64,000 nt of DNA from the NCBI RefSeq assembly GCF_052324685.1, contig NC_135219.1, positions 26,155,032-26,219,031 on the forward strand, given 5' to 3'. The position numbers were made by a program, and so were the translations under genes. Positions 22,520 through 52,065 of this stretch are shown here, one piece after another. How positions within the stretch are numbered: the first letter of the stretch is position 1; the number at the start of each line of letters is the position of its first letter. The notes beneath the pieces were generated by a model, which saw only the letters and a list, made by a program, of their open reading frames with translations, did not search any database and was not told where the DNA came from. This DNA is from Brachyhypopomus gauderio. Taxonomy: Eukaryota > Chordata > Actinopteri > Gymnotiformes > Hypopomidae.

Positions 22520-23660
22520 AATATGTTGTACATCTTGTGTCTGTATTTCACGTCCGGCGTCCAGGGTTTTTTTTTTTTTAAGTGAGGAAATGTCCTGGTT
22601 TTTAAATTACCTTCATCGGGTCATTAATTCTACAGGCACTAGGACCCTGAGCACGGCGCTGCATGACACGGAATCCCTGAGCCTCATCAGTTGAGCCTCA
22701 TCGTACTCAACTGGCCGACCACGGTCCGGATCCGGGAGAGACGGGAGAATTAATTTTAAAGCGGAGTGTTATGTTCCCCCCCCCCCCCCCAAACAACTTA
22801 CACACAGTGTCCTGGTTTTCCCAAATAAAAATATGGTCACCCTATGTTTTCAGCCTCGAATGAGCTATTGGCTAGAACTTGAAGGCGTAAAGCTTGTCGC
22901 TTTGCAGTTCCTTGATACCCCCCCCCCACTCCCTTCCCTCTTTATACCTCGCCAGGCAGAGTAAAAAGTGTAAAAAGCTGTAATTCAAAACCACCACCCC
23001 CTCCAGGCCAATAAAAACTACAGAATTCAAAACAGATGTAGCTTCGCAATGCGAGAACAGATTACGTTACGAGCACTGTTTGTTGTTCTCAGCAAAGGAG
23101 AGGATTGTGTTTTTATTAGATGTTGTGAGACACTTGTAAAGCTGCTTTGTTACAACAACTGTGGTAAAAAAAAAAAAGCGCTATATAAATAAAATTTGAT
23201 TGATTGAAATGTAGTTACTGGACTGGTGCCATTTCAGCTGTCAAGTTAGAGGTCATCGTAGAAGAAATACAACAAGCCTTGACATGCTTTGCTATACATA
23301 GTATGCATATTGTTTAATTTAGTTATTTTGGAATAGAATAGTAATTCTCACAAATCACATTCAATAAATATCACAGCTTATTCAAAAACATGCTTGTTGA
23401 AATGAGACATCAGCTGAAAAACTAAATGAATTTGTAAATGAGTGCACTTCAGTGTCTACGTCATTCACACCACAATGTTCATCAGTAGTGTTCATCTACA
23501 ACATATTTAGAGCTGCTATACAGAATAAGGCTTCCATAAATGAAGTAGAAGGAATGAATAGCAGTAATAAGTCTATATATCCGATGGGCATTCTCAAGCC
23601 ATCATCATATGTACAGATGGAGCACATAATTCTCACAGTGCTGTTCATCAATAAGCTCTT
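22520..23660. other. No recognisable gene
   Basis: Contains short homopolymers (T12 near 22568, C13 near 22776, C9 near 22919) and AT-rich spacer. A tail-like 'agcgctatataaataaaatttgattgattga' at about 23177-23207 suggests the 3' end of an old retroelement. No coding evidence. Confidence 0.35.
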
Positions 23661-23665
23661 ACGTC

Positions 23666-23988
23666 AGGCATGTCCAAGTCTGGCCCGCAGGCCAAGTGCT
23701 GCCAGTGTTTACATTTCCAGCAGCCTGCACTCAGTCATAACATTTATAACATGCAGCCCTCCTGTACTGTTGACCACAGTATTAAAAACATGTGTACAAA
23801 AAGCCATTGTTTCACCACAAGATGGCTTTATACCTGGCCTATACTACAGTCAAGATCTCAGCAAAAAATTCATTCATTCATTTGCATTTAATGCTAATGC
23901 TTCCAAGAATGACTGGCTGAATGGTCGGACCCCTCACACCTTCACCATCAAATCTGGCCCTCTTTTTAAAATGGTTGGAGACCCCTGA
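23666..23988. mobile_element. hAT-like non-autonomous element
   Basis: The left end CAGGCATGTCCAAGTCTGGCCCGCAGG and the right end GGTTGGAGACCCCTG form a hAT-style inverted terminus (CAGG..TGTCCAA against CAGGGGTCTCCAA). The flanking 8-mers (TCTTACGT and ATTTGAGT) do not match well. The long open frame over it is fortuitous. Confidence 0.5.
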
Positions 23989-23999
23989 TTTGAGTGGAG

Positions 24000-24890
24000 A
24001 CAAGTGACAGTAGACAACTAACAGGAAAGGTCTCAATGTCTTTGCAAGGCTGTGTCCACTAACATGTTAATATCAGAAGTTCTTGGGTGGTTGTTTGAGC
24101 TGATTAATTGGTTCTGATGCTTCAACGATGGATATACCATTCAGCTTAACCTGCAGACTAACAAATTTTAACAGAGTAAAAAAAATAAATAAATAAATCA
24201 TCAAAACAATCAAACTGTAGAAAACATCACATCTACATCACTGGTTCCAATATTCTAAACAGAAGCAGCTTAGAAGCAGAATCTACCAAAAGTACTAACA
24301 AACTGAAAATATTAGTTAAAAAAGTAAAAGTTTTTAAAACCTTTCTGCCAAAACAGAAGGATTAAATTGACCTCGCCCCCCAAAATAAGTGGCCAGAAAA
24401 GTGACATGAACATTGAGGCCTTTACATAATCCTGAGAAATGTGATCATACGTTTAGTGATGCCACTGCAATCCGTTTATACCACATATAGTGCTGGGGGG
24501 GAGAAAGAAAAAAAATGAGTACATGCTTTGATTTAACCTTTCTGAAACATACAGCTGGCAAAGGTGGCAAGCAATCTTTGGCTCTCAACAGAGCCTTTCA
24601 AATCATTACAAAGTTATTGACCTCATAATTTCCCAGTTCTTTGTCTTTCAGTGGCTTAGGATATATTGAGACAAGGTAAAGTGTAGTACAAACTAAGCTC
24701 CTTGTCAGTTGTTATCCCCCCCCCCCCCCCCAGAATACATGCAATGCTGATGGATGCCACATTCCAATGCCACATTCTCCTTCACTTGCCCCCCCCCATA
24801 CATACACAAAGGCACGCACACTTTGAACTGTTTCACAATAAATACTACATAGATTTAACAAAATACATGTATTTTTGCAGATAAACAAAA
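24000..24890. other. No recognisable gene
   Basis: Spacer downstream of sptlc2 (gene on minus strand); contains a C16 run near 24715-24731. Nothing else recognised. Confidence 0.4.
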
Positions 24891-24897
24891 CTTGTAG

Positions 24898-24903
24898 TTT
24901 ATT
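24898..24903 (-). terminator. Candidate sptlc2 polyadenylation signal
   Basis: AATAAA on the minus strand, about 320 bases beyond the sptlc2 stop. Plausible 3' UTR length; another signal further out is possible. Confidence 0.4.
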
Positions 24904-25222
24904 CCCTGCCTTAAATGGACACTTTGGTTAAAAGCTGAAGTCAAAGAACACGTTTGCCTTCAAGTGATAATGTGTAATTCTGAAACACAGGAATACACTA
25001 GCTATTAATGAGTGATGATGACCTCAAATAACACTCAACATACGGTCAGTTCATGGAGGACATTTATGTGCACCCATCCTATTAGAACAAACAAACAAAT
25101 AAATAATTTACAAATCAGAGAGGACATGCCACTTTGTTGTATCCAACTAGTGGCCAACAGTACAAAGCAGGCCAAGTTACGTGGTCAGTGCACCTTAGGA
25201 TGAAATCAGCAGACTGGCGGGG

Positions 25223-43888
<18,666 letters not shown>

Positions 43889-43999
43889 TTTAAACGCCTT
43901 CTGATGGAGACCGTGTCGCTCACAAGGATATCGGCTCTTCTCGTTTAATCAAAGTTATGTACAGCGTCCTACTCGCCCAAACGTAAACCCACCACTGCC

Positions 44000-44085
44000 G
44001 AAACAACAGGAAACACACGCCCCCGAACACAATTATAAACCAATGAGATTTGTACACGTCACATAAAGGCGGGGTTTACATTATT
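44000..44085 (-). promoter_or_regulatory. Probable sptlc2 core promoter region
   Basis: About 110-200 bases upstream of the start codon, the minus strand carries CCCCGCC and GGGGGCGTG (GC-box type), TGACGTG (CRE-like half) and ATTGG (inverted CCAAT). Such a set is common in housekeeping promoters. No TATA box is placed clearly. Inference from motifs only. Confidence 0.45.
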
Positions 44086-44324
44086 CACTTTATTCACAGG
44101 GTTATTCGTTTTATGGATGATCTTTCTTAATCCGAGTACAGCGGCGTGGAGCCAGTTTTACCGGGTGTACGATAACTATCGTATTTGTACGATGTACGAT
44201 CAATAATCCCAAAAAGGCCAAATATACGATAATTTTACCATTCCGTGAATGTGTGGTCGCAAATGTCTGTCGGAGTGTTTTTTATGAAGCCTGAAGGAAT
44301 CTATGGGCTCCTGATGATGGATCA

Positions 44325-47300
44325 GGGGGGTGTTCCAAGAAGCGGGTTAAGCGAGAAAACCCGGGTAAGTTAACTCAGAGTTCACGGAAACTCGAGGTTT
44401 TCCGTTCCAGAAACCAAGCTTAGAGAGAACCGGAGTCAGTTACTATAGCAACTTATGCTCTGAAGCTAACCTGCTCGCTGGCAGGTTAACTTGGACCTGA
44501 CCCAGAGTTACAAACACGTCATCATGACGTGTCCTTTCCTCGAAGATCATGTGGATATTGAAACTAAGTTTATTCGCTGAGTTCTTCGTCGGGAACGCCT
44601 TATAAAACCCCGAATAGACATAGGCCTACTATCATTTTCGGATTATTTTTTAAATGAACGTTATCGTTTTCAGCACAATCCATTACTTACATCAATAACT
44701 TTATTAATATAATAACATTTCAAATATTACACTTTGCGGATCAGCCCTAAATTCTCCCCCAGATTGTTATATATCGGTCTTCGTTTTTTGCTAGTGGAAG
44801 TTTTCTTTATAGTGTAGGAGATGCGGAATCTCTCAGCAAAGCTACTGTATGTCGGTCTGTCCGAAAACTATGTCTGGCATTAAAATTGACTAGTACCCAG
44901 TTTTGTGGTGTTTCCTGGGCTTAAGCCAGTTATGGACATCAAAGAGGAATTCCACAGCATCATTGGTTTGTCTTTAATTCACACGGACAATAAAGAAATT
45001 AAGCAAAGGAGAGGCAATATATAACGAACTTCATTCCATTTACATTTTAAGGATTTCCTAGAGTGATTGGCTGTATTGATGGCACCTACATATGCTACCT
45101 ATTCCAGCACCTAGGGTTGCAACTACATACTTTCTGAGGTGTATGCAAACATACTATCGGCGCCCCCCGCACTCCACCCCCCACCCCCACCAACTCGGCA
45201 AATAATTTTCTGGCATCACTTTGGCGCTCCTATGCGTCGCATACGCTGCATACCCCCTTTTTGCGCCACTGCCAGCACCATTAGAACATGAAAATTCATC
45301 CATAGCATTAATGTACAGGTACTAACCTTCATAACCTTTAAATTAATAATGTACTTATCTTTAATGGTAACAAAAATAACGTAGCTATTGTAACTGACCG
45401 TTCTTCCCATCAAGATCATATGTGATGCTTCCCACCTCATCACAAATGTTGAAGCCAGATGGCCAGGATCCGTGTATGATTCCACACTGTACAACAAATC
45501 TGAACAGAGTAGGCCTGCGGTAGTTTTGCTAGTTGTTCACATGCAGTGTAATAGTTAAATCATTGCAAACCCTAGTGTGATTATAGGACATGACGGCCTC
45601 CTTCATGGAGACAGAGGGTATCCCTGCCTGTCCTATAGGCCTATCTTATGACTCCCTATTCAGATCCTGCACCTGGACCACAGTCCCGCTACAATCAGGC
45701 CCACAGCAAAACCAGGGCAAGAATTTAAATGACCCTAGGAATCCTCGAGGCCAGGTTCCAGTGCCTGAAGGGGCTCAGAGTAACCCCTGATAGGGCGTGC
45801 CACATAATAATGGCATATGTGGTATTACACAACATTGCAACAATGAAGAGCGACAGCCTACCATCTCTGACATGCCCACAGACGAGGAACCTTACATGCA
45901 TGTGGGTGACAACAGAGATGGTGGAGTTGTCAGAGACTCCATCCGCAATCACTGCTTTCCACATTAAATCATGCACCACCACCCACCCCACCATCCACCC
46001 TGTAACCTTTTAATATACATTACAGTCAAATTCACTGTTATGTTTCATTATTTCATTTGATATTTTATAAATACATTTTATAATATATTTTAAGAATAAG
46101 ATATAGTTATGTACAGCCATACCACTTTGTACAATATTCTTATACTTCATTTTTATCTGATGCCATGTGTGTTTCACACCACTCAGATTAGACCTGGAAT
46201 TAGTAAGTGTTCAATAAAAAAATATTTTAAAACTCAATACAGTATTATAAAGGTGGAGAAAATAATAATATAATCGCACCCTTCTGCTAAATATAAAAAT
46301 ATCATTTTCACTCACGCATTAACTCTGTTGGCAATTTTTTTGACATGCTGACTGCCTTTCTCTAGCAGCTACCGCAGTATTACATTTACGTTTAATAATA
46401 TCTAAATATTCTGCATACGCAGTCATTAATACTTCAAGCTACAGTGGTGTGAAATACGATGTTCGGCTGATTTTCGCGTTTAAGTCCATGATAAATCCTA
46501 TTTATCTGCGTTCCATTAAGAATGCCTTTCATAGTTACGCGTGAACGCGCTTCTGTCTGGGTCAACCTACTCAGAGTTGAGCGACCCTGATTACTTAACT
46601 CCGATCCGCCGTTTTGGAACCGAAAACTCTGAGTATGTCAGATCATATGGAGTGATTTTTGTTTCAATAGTTCCACAAAAGCAAAAGTAAATCCAAGAGC
46701 AGAAAGTATATGTTATGAATGCAAAACAGAAAACAATATATCAAAAGTACATATTTTTTATATAATTGGTTATTTGAAACTTATTTTCGTTTGCATTTTG
46801 ACAAGTTTTTGGTTCCATTGTTTTTGTTTTTTTGGATTTTCCCAGTAAGGTCTTTTGCTTCTGGAATCTCTTTGCTTCTGCTTCGTTTTTTGCTTCTGAC
46901 TTTTGGAACACATTTCACGTGTGGGAGGGTCTTAGATGAAGGCGTTCCTCTGCAATCTCCATTGGTCACTGATTCCGGACTGACACAGAGCTCTGAGACC
47001 GCCTCTGGGACCAAGCCACGCCCACCCCACCAGCTTCCTAGCGTTTTCAAACATGGCGGAACGTGGTGGTTCTGTTTCACAGTAGCATGTAAACTAAGTT
47101 TTACCATAAAAGTTTATACAAAGGTTATAATTAATTGCTAAATGGTCTGTAGATATTGCAAATGTACACTGTATAATAACTACATTAAGCATGCTCACCA
47201 GCACAAGCTTTTTAAAATTTTAGTGAACTGGATGGAGAGAACATTGATGTGTGGAAGAAATATGAGTATTTGCAATATCTGGTATGGCGACAGGTGACGG

Positions 47301-47820
47301 CAGGTGATGGCTACTGAAACAGAACCACCGCGTTCCACCATGTTTGAAAACGCTAGGAAGCTGGTGGGGTGGGCGTGGCTTGGTCCCAGAGGCGGTCTCA
47401 GAGCGCTGTGTCAGTCCGGAATCAGTGACCAATGGAGATTGCAGAGGAACGCCTTCATCTAAGACCCTCCCACACGTGAAATGTGTTCCAAAAGTCAGAA
47501 GCAAAAAACGAAGCAGAAGCAGAGATTCCAGAAGCAAAAGACCTTACTGGGAAAATCCAAAAAAACAAAAACAATGGAACCAAAAACTTGTCAAAATGCA
47601 AACGAAAATAAGTTTCAAATAACCAATTATATAAAAAATATATACTTTTGATATATGTTTTTCTGTTTTGCATTCATAACATATACTTTCTGCTCTTGGA
47701 TTTACTTTTGCTTTTGTGGAACTATTGAAACAAAAATCACACCATAAGATCGGGGTAAGACAACTCCGAGTTCAGGGTTAAGTTTAGAGTTTGTTAAACA
47801 CGCTTCTTGGAATACCCGCC
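44325..47820 (+). mobile_element. PIF/Harbinger element with decayed HARBI1-like transposase
   Basis: Ends GGTGTTCCAAGAAGCGGGTTAA and its complement near 47795-47815. Transposase pieces in order: 'FLEDHVDIETKFIR' and 'VLRRERLIKPRIDIG' (44536-44620), 'ESLSKATVCRSVRKLCLAL' (HTH, about 44830-44885), 'FPRVIGCIDGTYIC' (first catalytic Asp, about 45053), 'RWPGSVYDSTLYNKS' (second Asp, about 45455), and the 3' part with 'RFQCLKGLRVTPDRACHIIM' plus 'YVVLHNIATMK' (45729-45850). Stops and an insertion near 45110-45250 break it, so it is inactive. A long palindrome is inserted at 46641-47751. Confidence 0.8.
46641..47751. mobile_element. Long-inverted-repeat element (arms about 440 bp)
   Basis: 46641-47086 and 47310-47751 are inverted copies that differ by only a few substitutions and small indels, around a 223-bp spacer. 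The arms start GATC.TATGG.GTGATTTTTG. Mirror-image open frames appear on both strands because of the inversion and are not separate genes. The family is unknown to me; very long arms occur in some MULE-type and fold-back elements. Confidence 0.85.
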
Positions 47821-48009
47821 AGGTCCGTAGGCCTACTGCCTTCACAAAGCTGAATGCCTGTTAGACGTTACTCAAAACTAGAGTGACTTTAGTGCATCAA
47901 CATACTTGTTATTTTGGTTATGACGGATGTACGATAATTTCACTCAAAAAACGATAATTGTATGTCTCTGGTACGATAGTCATACATTTCTCACCTGGCA
48001 ACACTGACG

Positions 48010-49000
48010 AAAACATGTTAGAGCACGCTCGAAAACTCGATTTACTTGAGAGACGATTCATTTAAGAGGAGTGCACGCAATTTACGCCTGTAAATATATT
48101 GTTGTCTTATTTTCAAGTCAGTCAGTCAACGTGCAAGGCCTAAAAGAAATAGGCATAAACAAATAAGATCTGACTTTGTATTACTTACACAGCCACAAGT
48201 CAAAAAGGGAGATTCAAGTTAGTAGTAGACTGAAAAAGGTAGATTCAAGTTTTAGTGGTGACACTTCTAGGTCATATACACAATAATGCTGTGCAAAGAA
48301 TTAATGGTGATAGCTAAGCTGTAGATATGCCCTATTTCTTTAAAAAAAAATGCAGACTAAGATTGAAATCTAAAATTAGCATGACCTAATTTATTAAGGT
48401 AATTGGGCGATACAACTGTTTAGTTGTAGCTCAGTACCCCAATTTTACATACCGATTATTCAAAACCCTTTTACATCCCAATTATGCAAACCATCATAGA
48501 TTTTTATATGATTGCAATGTACAAAACCACATTTTAGATTGCATAATGCAATCATTTGTTTCTGTTTAAAGGCCAGTTCACACATTTCACATGACTAAAT
48601 GATAAAAAACAATGAAAATCGGCGAGTGTAAATTATTAGCTGTGAAGACAGTCAAATGCGTGTTTTCCACTACGCCGGTTTTAAAAGTATTAGCAGCTCG
48701 CTAGGCTTGTAAACTAACCGTGCACCACGAAAATGTAGCAGTGTGTCGCCCCGTTTGTGCAGGTGAGCCCGCGGACCGGCTGGGGAGCCGCATGAAACCA
48801 GGCAAAGAGCCGCGGGTTGGCCACCCCTGTTCTAAATCAATAGATGAATAATTTTATCAATGTTCCAAATCCTAAAAACATGCTATTATCGCCATGTCTT
48901 AAGTGTGTGAATGTACTGAATACTTTCTGTATGACACAAACAATGTCATATACACTAATGCTAAAAGTATCTCTATAGGCTTTGTAGATCTCAAATGGTA
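48010..49000. other. Mostly unassigned spacer
   Basis: Includes a hAT-style end near 48776-48830 ('accggctggggagccgc...gcgggttggccacccctg'). The rest is AT-rich without features. Confidence 0.35.
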
Positions 49001-49004
49001 CAGG

Positions 49005-49090
49005 CATGGCTGGATTACTGACCGGGCCAGTGGGGCCAGTGCCCAGGGGCCCTTGAGGTCAGGGGGGCCCTGGCCGAAAACTTTTTGCGA
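49005..49090. mobile_element. hAT-like end fragment with GGGGCCC motifs
   Basis: 'caggcatggctggattactgaccgggccagtggggccagtgcccaggggccc' resembles one end of a known fish hAT type. A similar end in reverse ('gcccaggggcccagactatccttaatctgtcc') lies at about 51757-51788, possibly its partner after later insertions. Confidence 0.4.
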
Positions 49091-49187
49091 TGCCTATCAA
49101 CATTTATGGTACAATATATTTTTATTTCCGAGGGCCCTCCATTTTAAGGATCCTCTGACTATTAGGGACTTTGACCCCAGGGCCTCT

Positions 49188-49316
49188 TGGGGGCCCTAGC
49201 CATGCTTTTGGGCCCTAGCCATGCTTTTGGGGGCCCTAGCCATGCTTTTGGGCCCTAGCCATGCTTTGGAGGGCCCTAGTCATGCTTTTGTGCCCTAGCC
49301 ATGCTTTTGGGCACCT
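49188..49316. repeat. Minisatellite, unit about 20 bp
   Basis: About six tandem copies of '(gg)gggccctagccatgctttt' with small length changes. Further ggccct-rich copies continue less regularly to 49505. Confidence 0.85.
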
Positions 49317-49509
49317 TAGGAAAATGGATGAGGCGTTGTGGCACTGCTCTGACTTCGACTTATGGCTATTAGGGGTCCTAGGAAAGAGGGGGGCATATTT
49401 TTAGAGGGCCCTGGTTATGAGAGCCCCTACCAGGGGGCCCTAGAGAAGAGCAGGGCATACCATTAGAGGGCCCTTGATCACGAGGGCCCCTGCTACGGGG
49501 CCCTTGACT

Positions 49510-50170
49510 TCCATAGAATTCGTTTACCATGGCTCCTTGACTTTCTAGGGACCTACAAACTCAGGCCCTTACTTAATGCTTCTGAATTTGTATTGTTTCA
49601 AAATTATTATGTTCAATTTCTCTTAAGCGCAGAGACACAAATTAATTTAGCAATTTTGCAATTATTTAAATTTAAGACAAGCAATTTGTCTGATGAATGC
49701 TATCTTTGACACTGATTAAATTGAGTGAATTTGGCCAAGGGTGTGATTTCACTTATGTGAAAACAACAAGCCATTTGACTAGTTTCATGTTTCCCCTTTA
49801 ATAAACAACAGTAAAGAGACCAGTGGTCACTCTAGTTCTGAAGGAATGCACGAAAGGAAAAGTGCCTTTTCATACAACAGAACTGCAAGCTAATTTTACT
49901 GAGTAGCACAATTTTGGTTTGGTGACAGATGAAACAGCAAGTGGTTTTGTTGTAGTTGCTGTGGCTGCGTATGCGTGTAACCCTGATATTTAGTTTGAGG
50001 ATTATTTATTGGAAAATATATTTTATTCAGCTTCTTATTCAATGACCATTCAATGACAGTTTGGCATGACTTGACATGCTTCAAGGCAGTGTGAAGGGGT
50101 CTTGACAATACTGAAACTTGATTTAATATCATTAACACAGCATTTTTAATATACTCAAAACCTTTCCCCT
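49510..50170. other. No recognisable gene
   Basis: AT-rich spacer before a CT/CA simple repeat. No coding evidence. Confidence 0.4.
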
Positions 50171-50173
50171 GTC

Positions 50174-50175
50174 TC

Positions 50176-50232
<57 letters not shown>
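50174..50232. repeat. (CT)n(CA)n microsatellite
   Basis: Compound simple repeat, CT run followed directly by CA run. Confidence 0.9.
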
Positions 50233-50234
<2 letters not shown>

Positions 50235-50294
50235 ACCCCTCCCCCACCCTCTCACTCAGTGGTGAAAAATTGTTACATTGCCATAAATTCCCAT

Positions 50295-50410
50295 GGGGGC
50301 TGAGCCAATCAGGTGTTGCGAGAACTTCCAAGTGAATATGCAAGATCAAGACGGGGGCTGAGCCAATCAGGTGTTGCGAGAACTTCCAAGTGAATATGCA
50401 AGTTCTATAT
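50295..50410. repeat. 58-bp tandem duplication before a TATA-like motif
   Basis: 'gggggctgagccaatcaggtgttgcg...' occurs at 50295 and again at 50353 almost unchanged. Each copy holds a CCAAT box. A TATA-like 'ctatataaaa' follows at about 50404. Confidence 0.8.
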
Positions 50411-50709
50411 AAAACCCCCTGCCAGTATCAAAACTCCTCACATTCAGACAGTTCAGCTTGTGAACTTGCTCTGTGCTTTTACTACAACTTTTACCTTGCT
50501 ATTACCAGATCAGCAACCAACAGCCTTTTTAAAGGCTTATTGACCTTTATACTGCAGTATATTATTTTATAATATATATAAATATTTTTATATTATATTA
50601 TACTATACTATATTGCATATATTCTGTTACATTCTTTTTATAGTCTTTTCAAAGGCTTATATATTATATTACATTACATGATATAATATTACATTACTAT
50701 ATTTACTAT

Positions 50710-51049
50710 TGTCACGTTACGGTCCCCGAACCCTTCCTTTGGGGCGTGTGTTAACGTTGTCTGCGTCTATTCGTCTGTGTCAGTGTATCTCCGTGGGTGC
50801 GGGTGTGTCTTGTAATTATCTGTCTCACCTGTGGCTCGTCTCATCATCACGTGGGGTTGATGTGGTCTGTCTATTTAATGTGCGTTCGCGCAGTGTCTTG
50901 TGCTCGTCGTTGTCTAAAGTCTGCACGTTGAGTGTATGTGCTTCAGTGTTCTCGTGCGCCATTGCGCAATATCTGTTGTTATTAAACGTAACGTTTGCTA
51001 CGTAAGCGGGGATTCCGTGTCTCGTCCTTGGCTGCGCCCGAACGTTACA
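50710..51049. mobile_element. Solo LTR of an LTR retrotransposon, 340 bp
   Basis: Begins TGTCACGTTACGG and ends CGAACGTTACA, bounded by the 5-bp direct repeat ACTAT (50705-50709, 51050-51054). TG...CA ends with a 5-bp target duplication are the hallmark of an LTR; the style is Ty3/Gypsy-like. No internal region is present, so recombination between two LTRs probably removed it. Open frames inside are not genes. Confidence 0.85.
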
Positions 51050-51179
51050 ACTATATTAAACTTTGAAAGGTTCATAGCCTTTTTCAAGGCTAGTGTAACG
51101 TTGCTAACTAGCAACTCACAGCTTTTTAAAGTTTATTGTTATTTGCATATTACATTATTGATAATAGTAGAAGTGTAAG

Positions 51180-51700
51180 CTTTATAATAGTAAAAAAAAG
51201 TGCGCGTGTGGAAAAAAAATAAATAAAATTGCACGTGTGAGCATGCATGTGTGAAAAATAAAAAATGTGTATGAAAAAAAAGTGCGCGTATAAAAAAAGA
51301 AATAAAATTGCGCGTGTGTGAGCATGCACGTGTGAAACAAAAAATAATAAAATGCGCGTGTGGAAAAAAAATTTTAATGCGCGTGAGCGTGCGCATGTGG
51401 AAGAAAGTTTGTGTGTGAAAAAAAGGGGCGCGTGTGAAAAATATATATAAAAAAGTGCGCGCGTGAAAAAAATATATAAAAAATGGCTGTGAAAAAAATA
51501 ATTAAAAAATGTATGTGAAAAAAGTTCGCGTGTGAAAAAATAAATAAAATTGCGCGTGAGCGTGCGCATGTGAAACAAAAAATAATAATAAAATGCGTGT
51601 GTGAAAAAAATGCGCGTGTGAGCGTGCGCATGTAAAAAAAATAATAAAAAATGTGTGAAAAAAAAGTGCGCGTTTAAAAAAAATTTTTTTATTGCACGTG
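51180..51700. repeat. Degenerate GCGTGTG/A-rich minisatellite
   Basis: Alternating 'gtgcgcgtgtg' and A-rich segments with 'aaaataaaat' repeat about 15 times with variable length. The open frames on the minus strand (His, Thr, Phe-rich) are products of this repeat. Confidence 0.85.
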
Positions 51701-51707
51701 TGTGAAA

Positions 51708-51741
<34 letters not shown>
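51708..51741. repeat. Poly-G run of 34 bases
   Basis: Uninterrupted G34 at the right edge of the minisatellite. Exact length may be affected by sequencing. Confidence 0.9.
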
Positions 51742-52065
51742 CTGTGCAACCCTTTGCCCAGGGGCCCAGACTATCCTTAATCTGTCCTTGGGTATAGGTC
51801 CTTCTAAAAGAATTAGCATATTGTGATAAAGTTCATTATTTTCCATAATGTAATGATACAAATTTAACTTTCATATATATTAGTCATAGAACACCAACTG
51901 AAATATTTCATGAGCATACAGCTCATGAAAACCCAAATTAGCATATCCTGAAAGGGTTCTATAAACGAGCTGTTAACCTAATCATCTGAATCAACAAATT
52001 AACTCTAAACACCTGCAAAAGATTCCTCAAACTCCCAGCCTGGTTCATTACTCAAAGCCGCAATC

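Larger units (their letters stand above)
44151..48007. mobile_element. hAT-like ends enclosing a Harbinger element
   Basis: Left 'cagttttaccgggtgtacgataactatcgta' and right 'ggtacgatagtcatacatttctcacctggcaacactg' are imperfect inverted copies (CAGT.TT.CC.GGTG). The flanking 8-mers do not match. Between them lies the Harbinger at 44325-47820, so the outer element was apparently invaded. Confidence 0.5.

Noticed and set aside
23452..23988. 178-codon open frame as a gene
   Set aside because: It overlaps a hAT-like element at 23666-23988, has no domain, and ends exactly at the transposon terminus.
46719..47673. Two pairs of similar 72-140 codon frames that look like a duplicated gene
   Set aside because: They are mirror images created by the inverted arms of one element and contain no known domain.
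49188..49316. CRISPR-like regular repeats here and at 55737-56168
   Set aside because: Units are contiguous with no unique spacers, and the genome is a vertebrate; these are minisatellites.
50522..50537. Histone mRNA 3' stem-loop
   Set aside because: The 6-bp stem and 4-nt loop fit, but the stem sequence AGCCTT is not the conserved histone stem and no histone frame is nearby.
50709..51005. 98-codon open frame
   Set aside because: It lies wholly inside the solo LTR and shows no protein similarity that I recognise.
51139..51861. 199-codon and other His/Thr/Phe-rich frames on the minus strand
   Set aside because: Products of the GCGTG/A-rich minisatellite and the G34 run (Pro repeat), not a gene.
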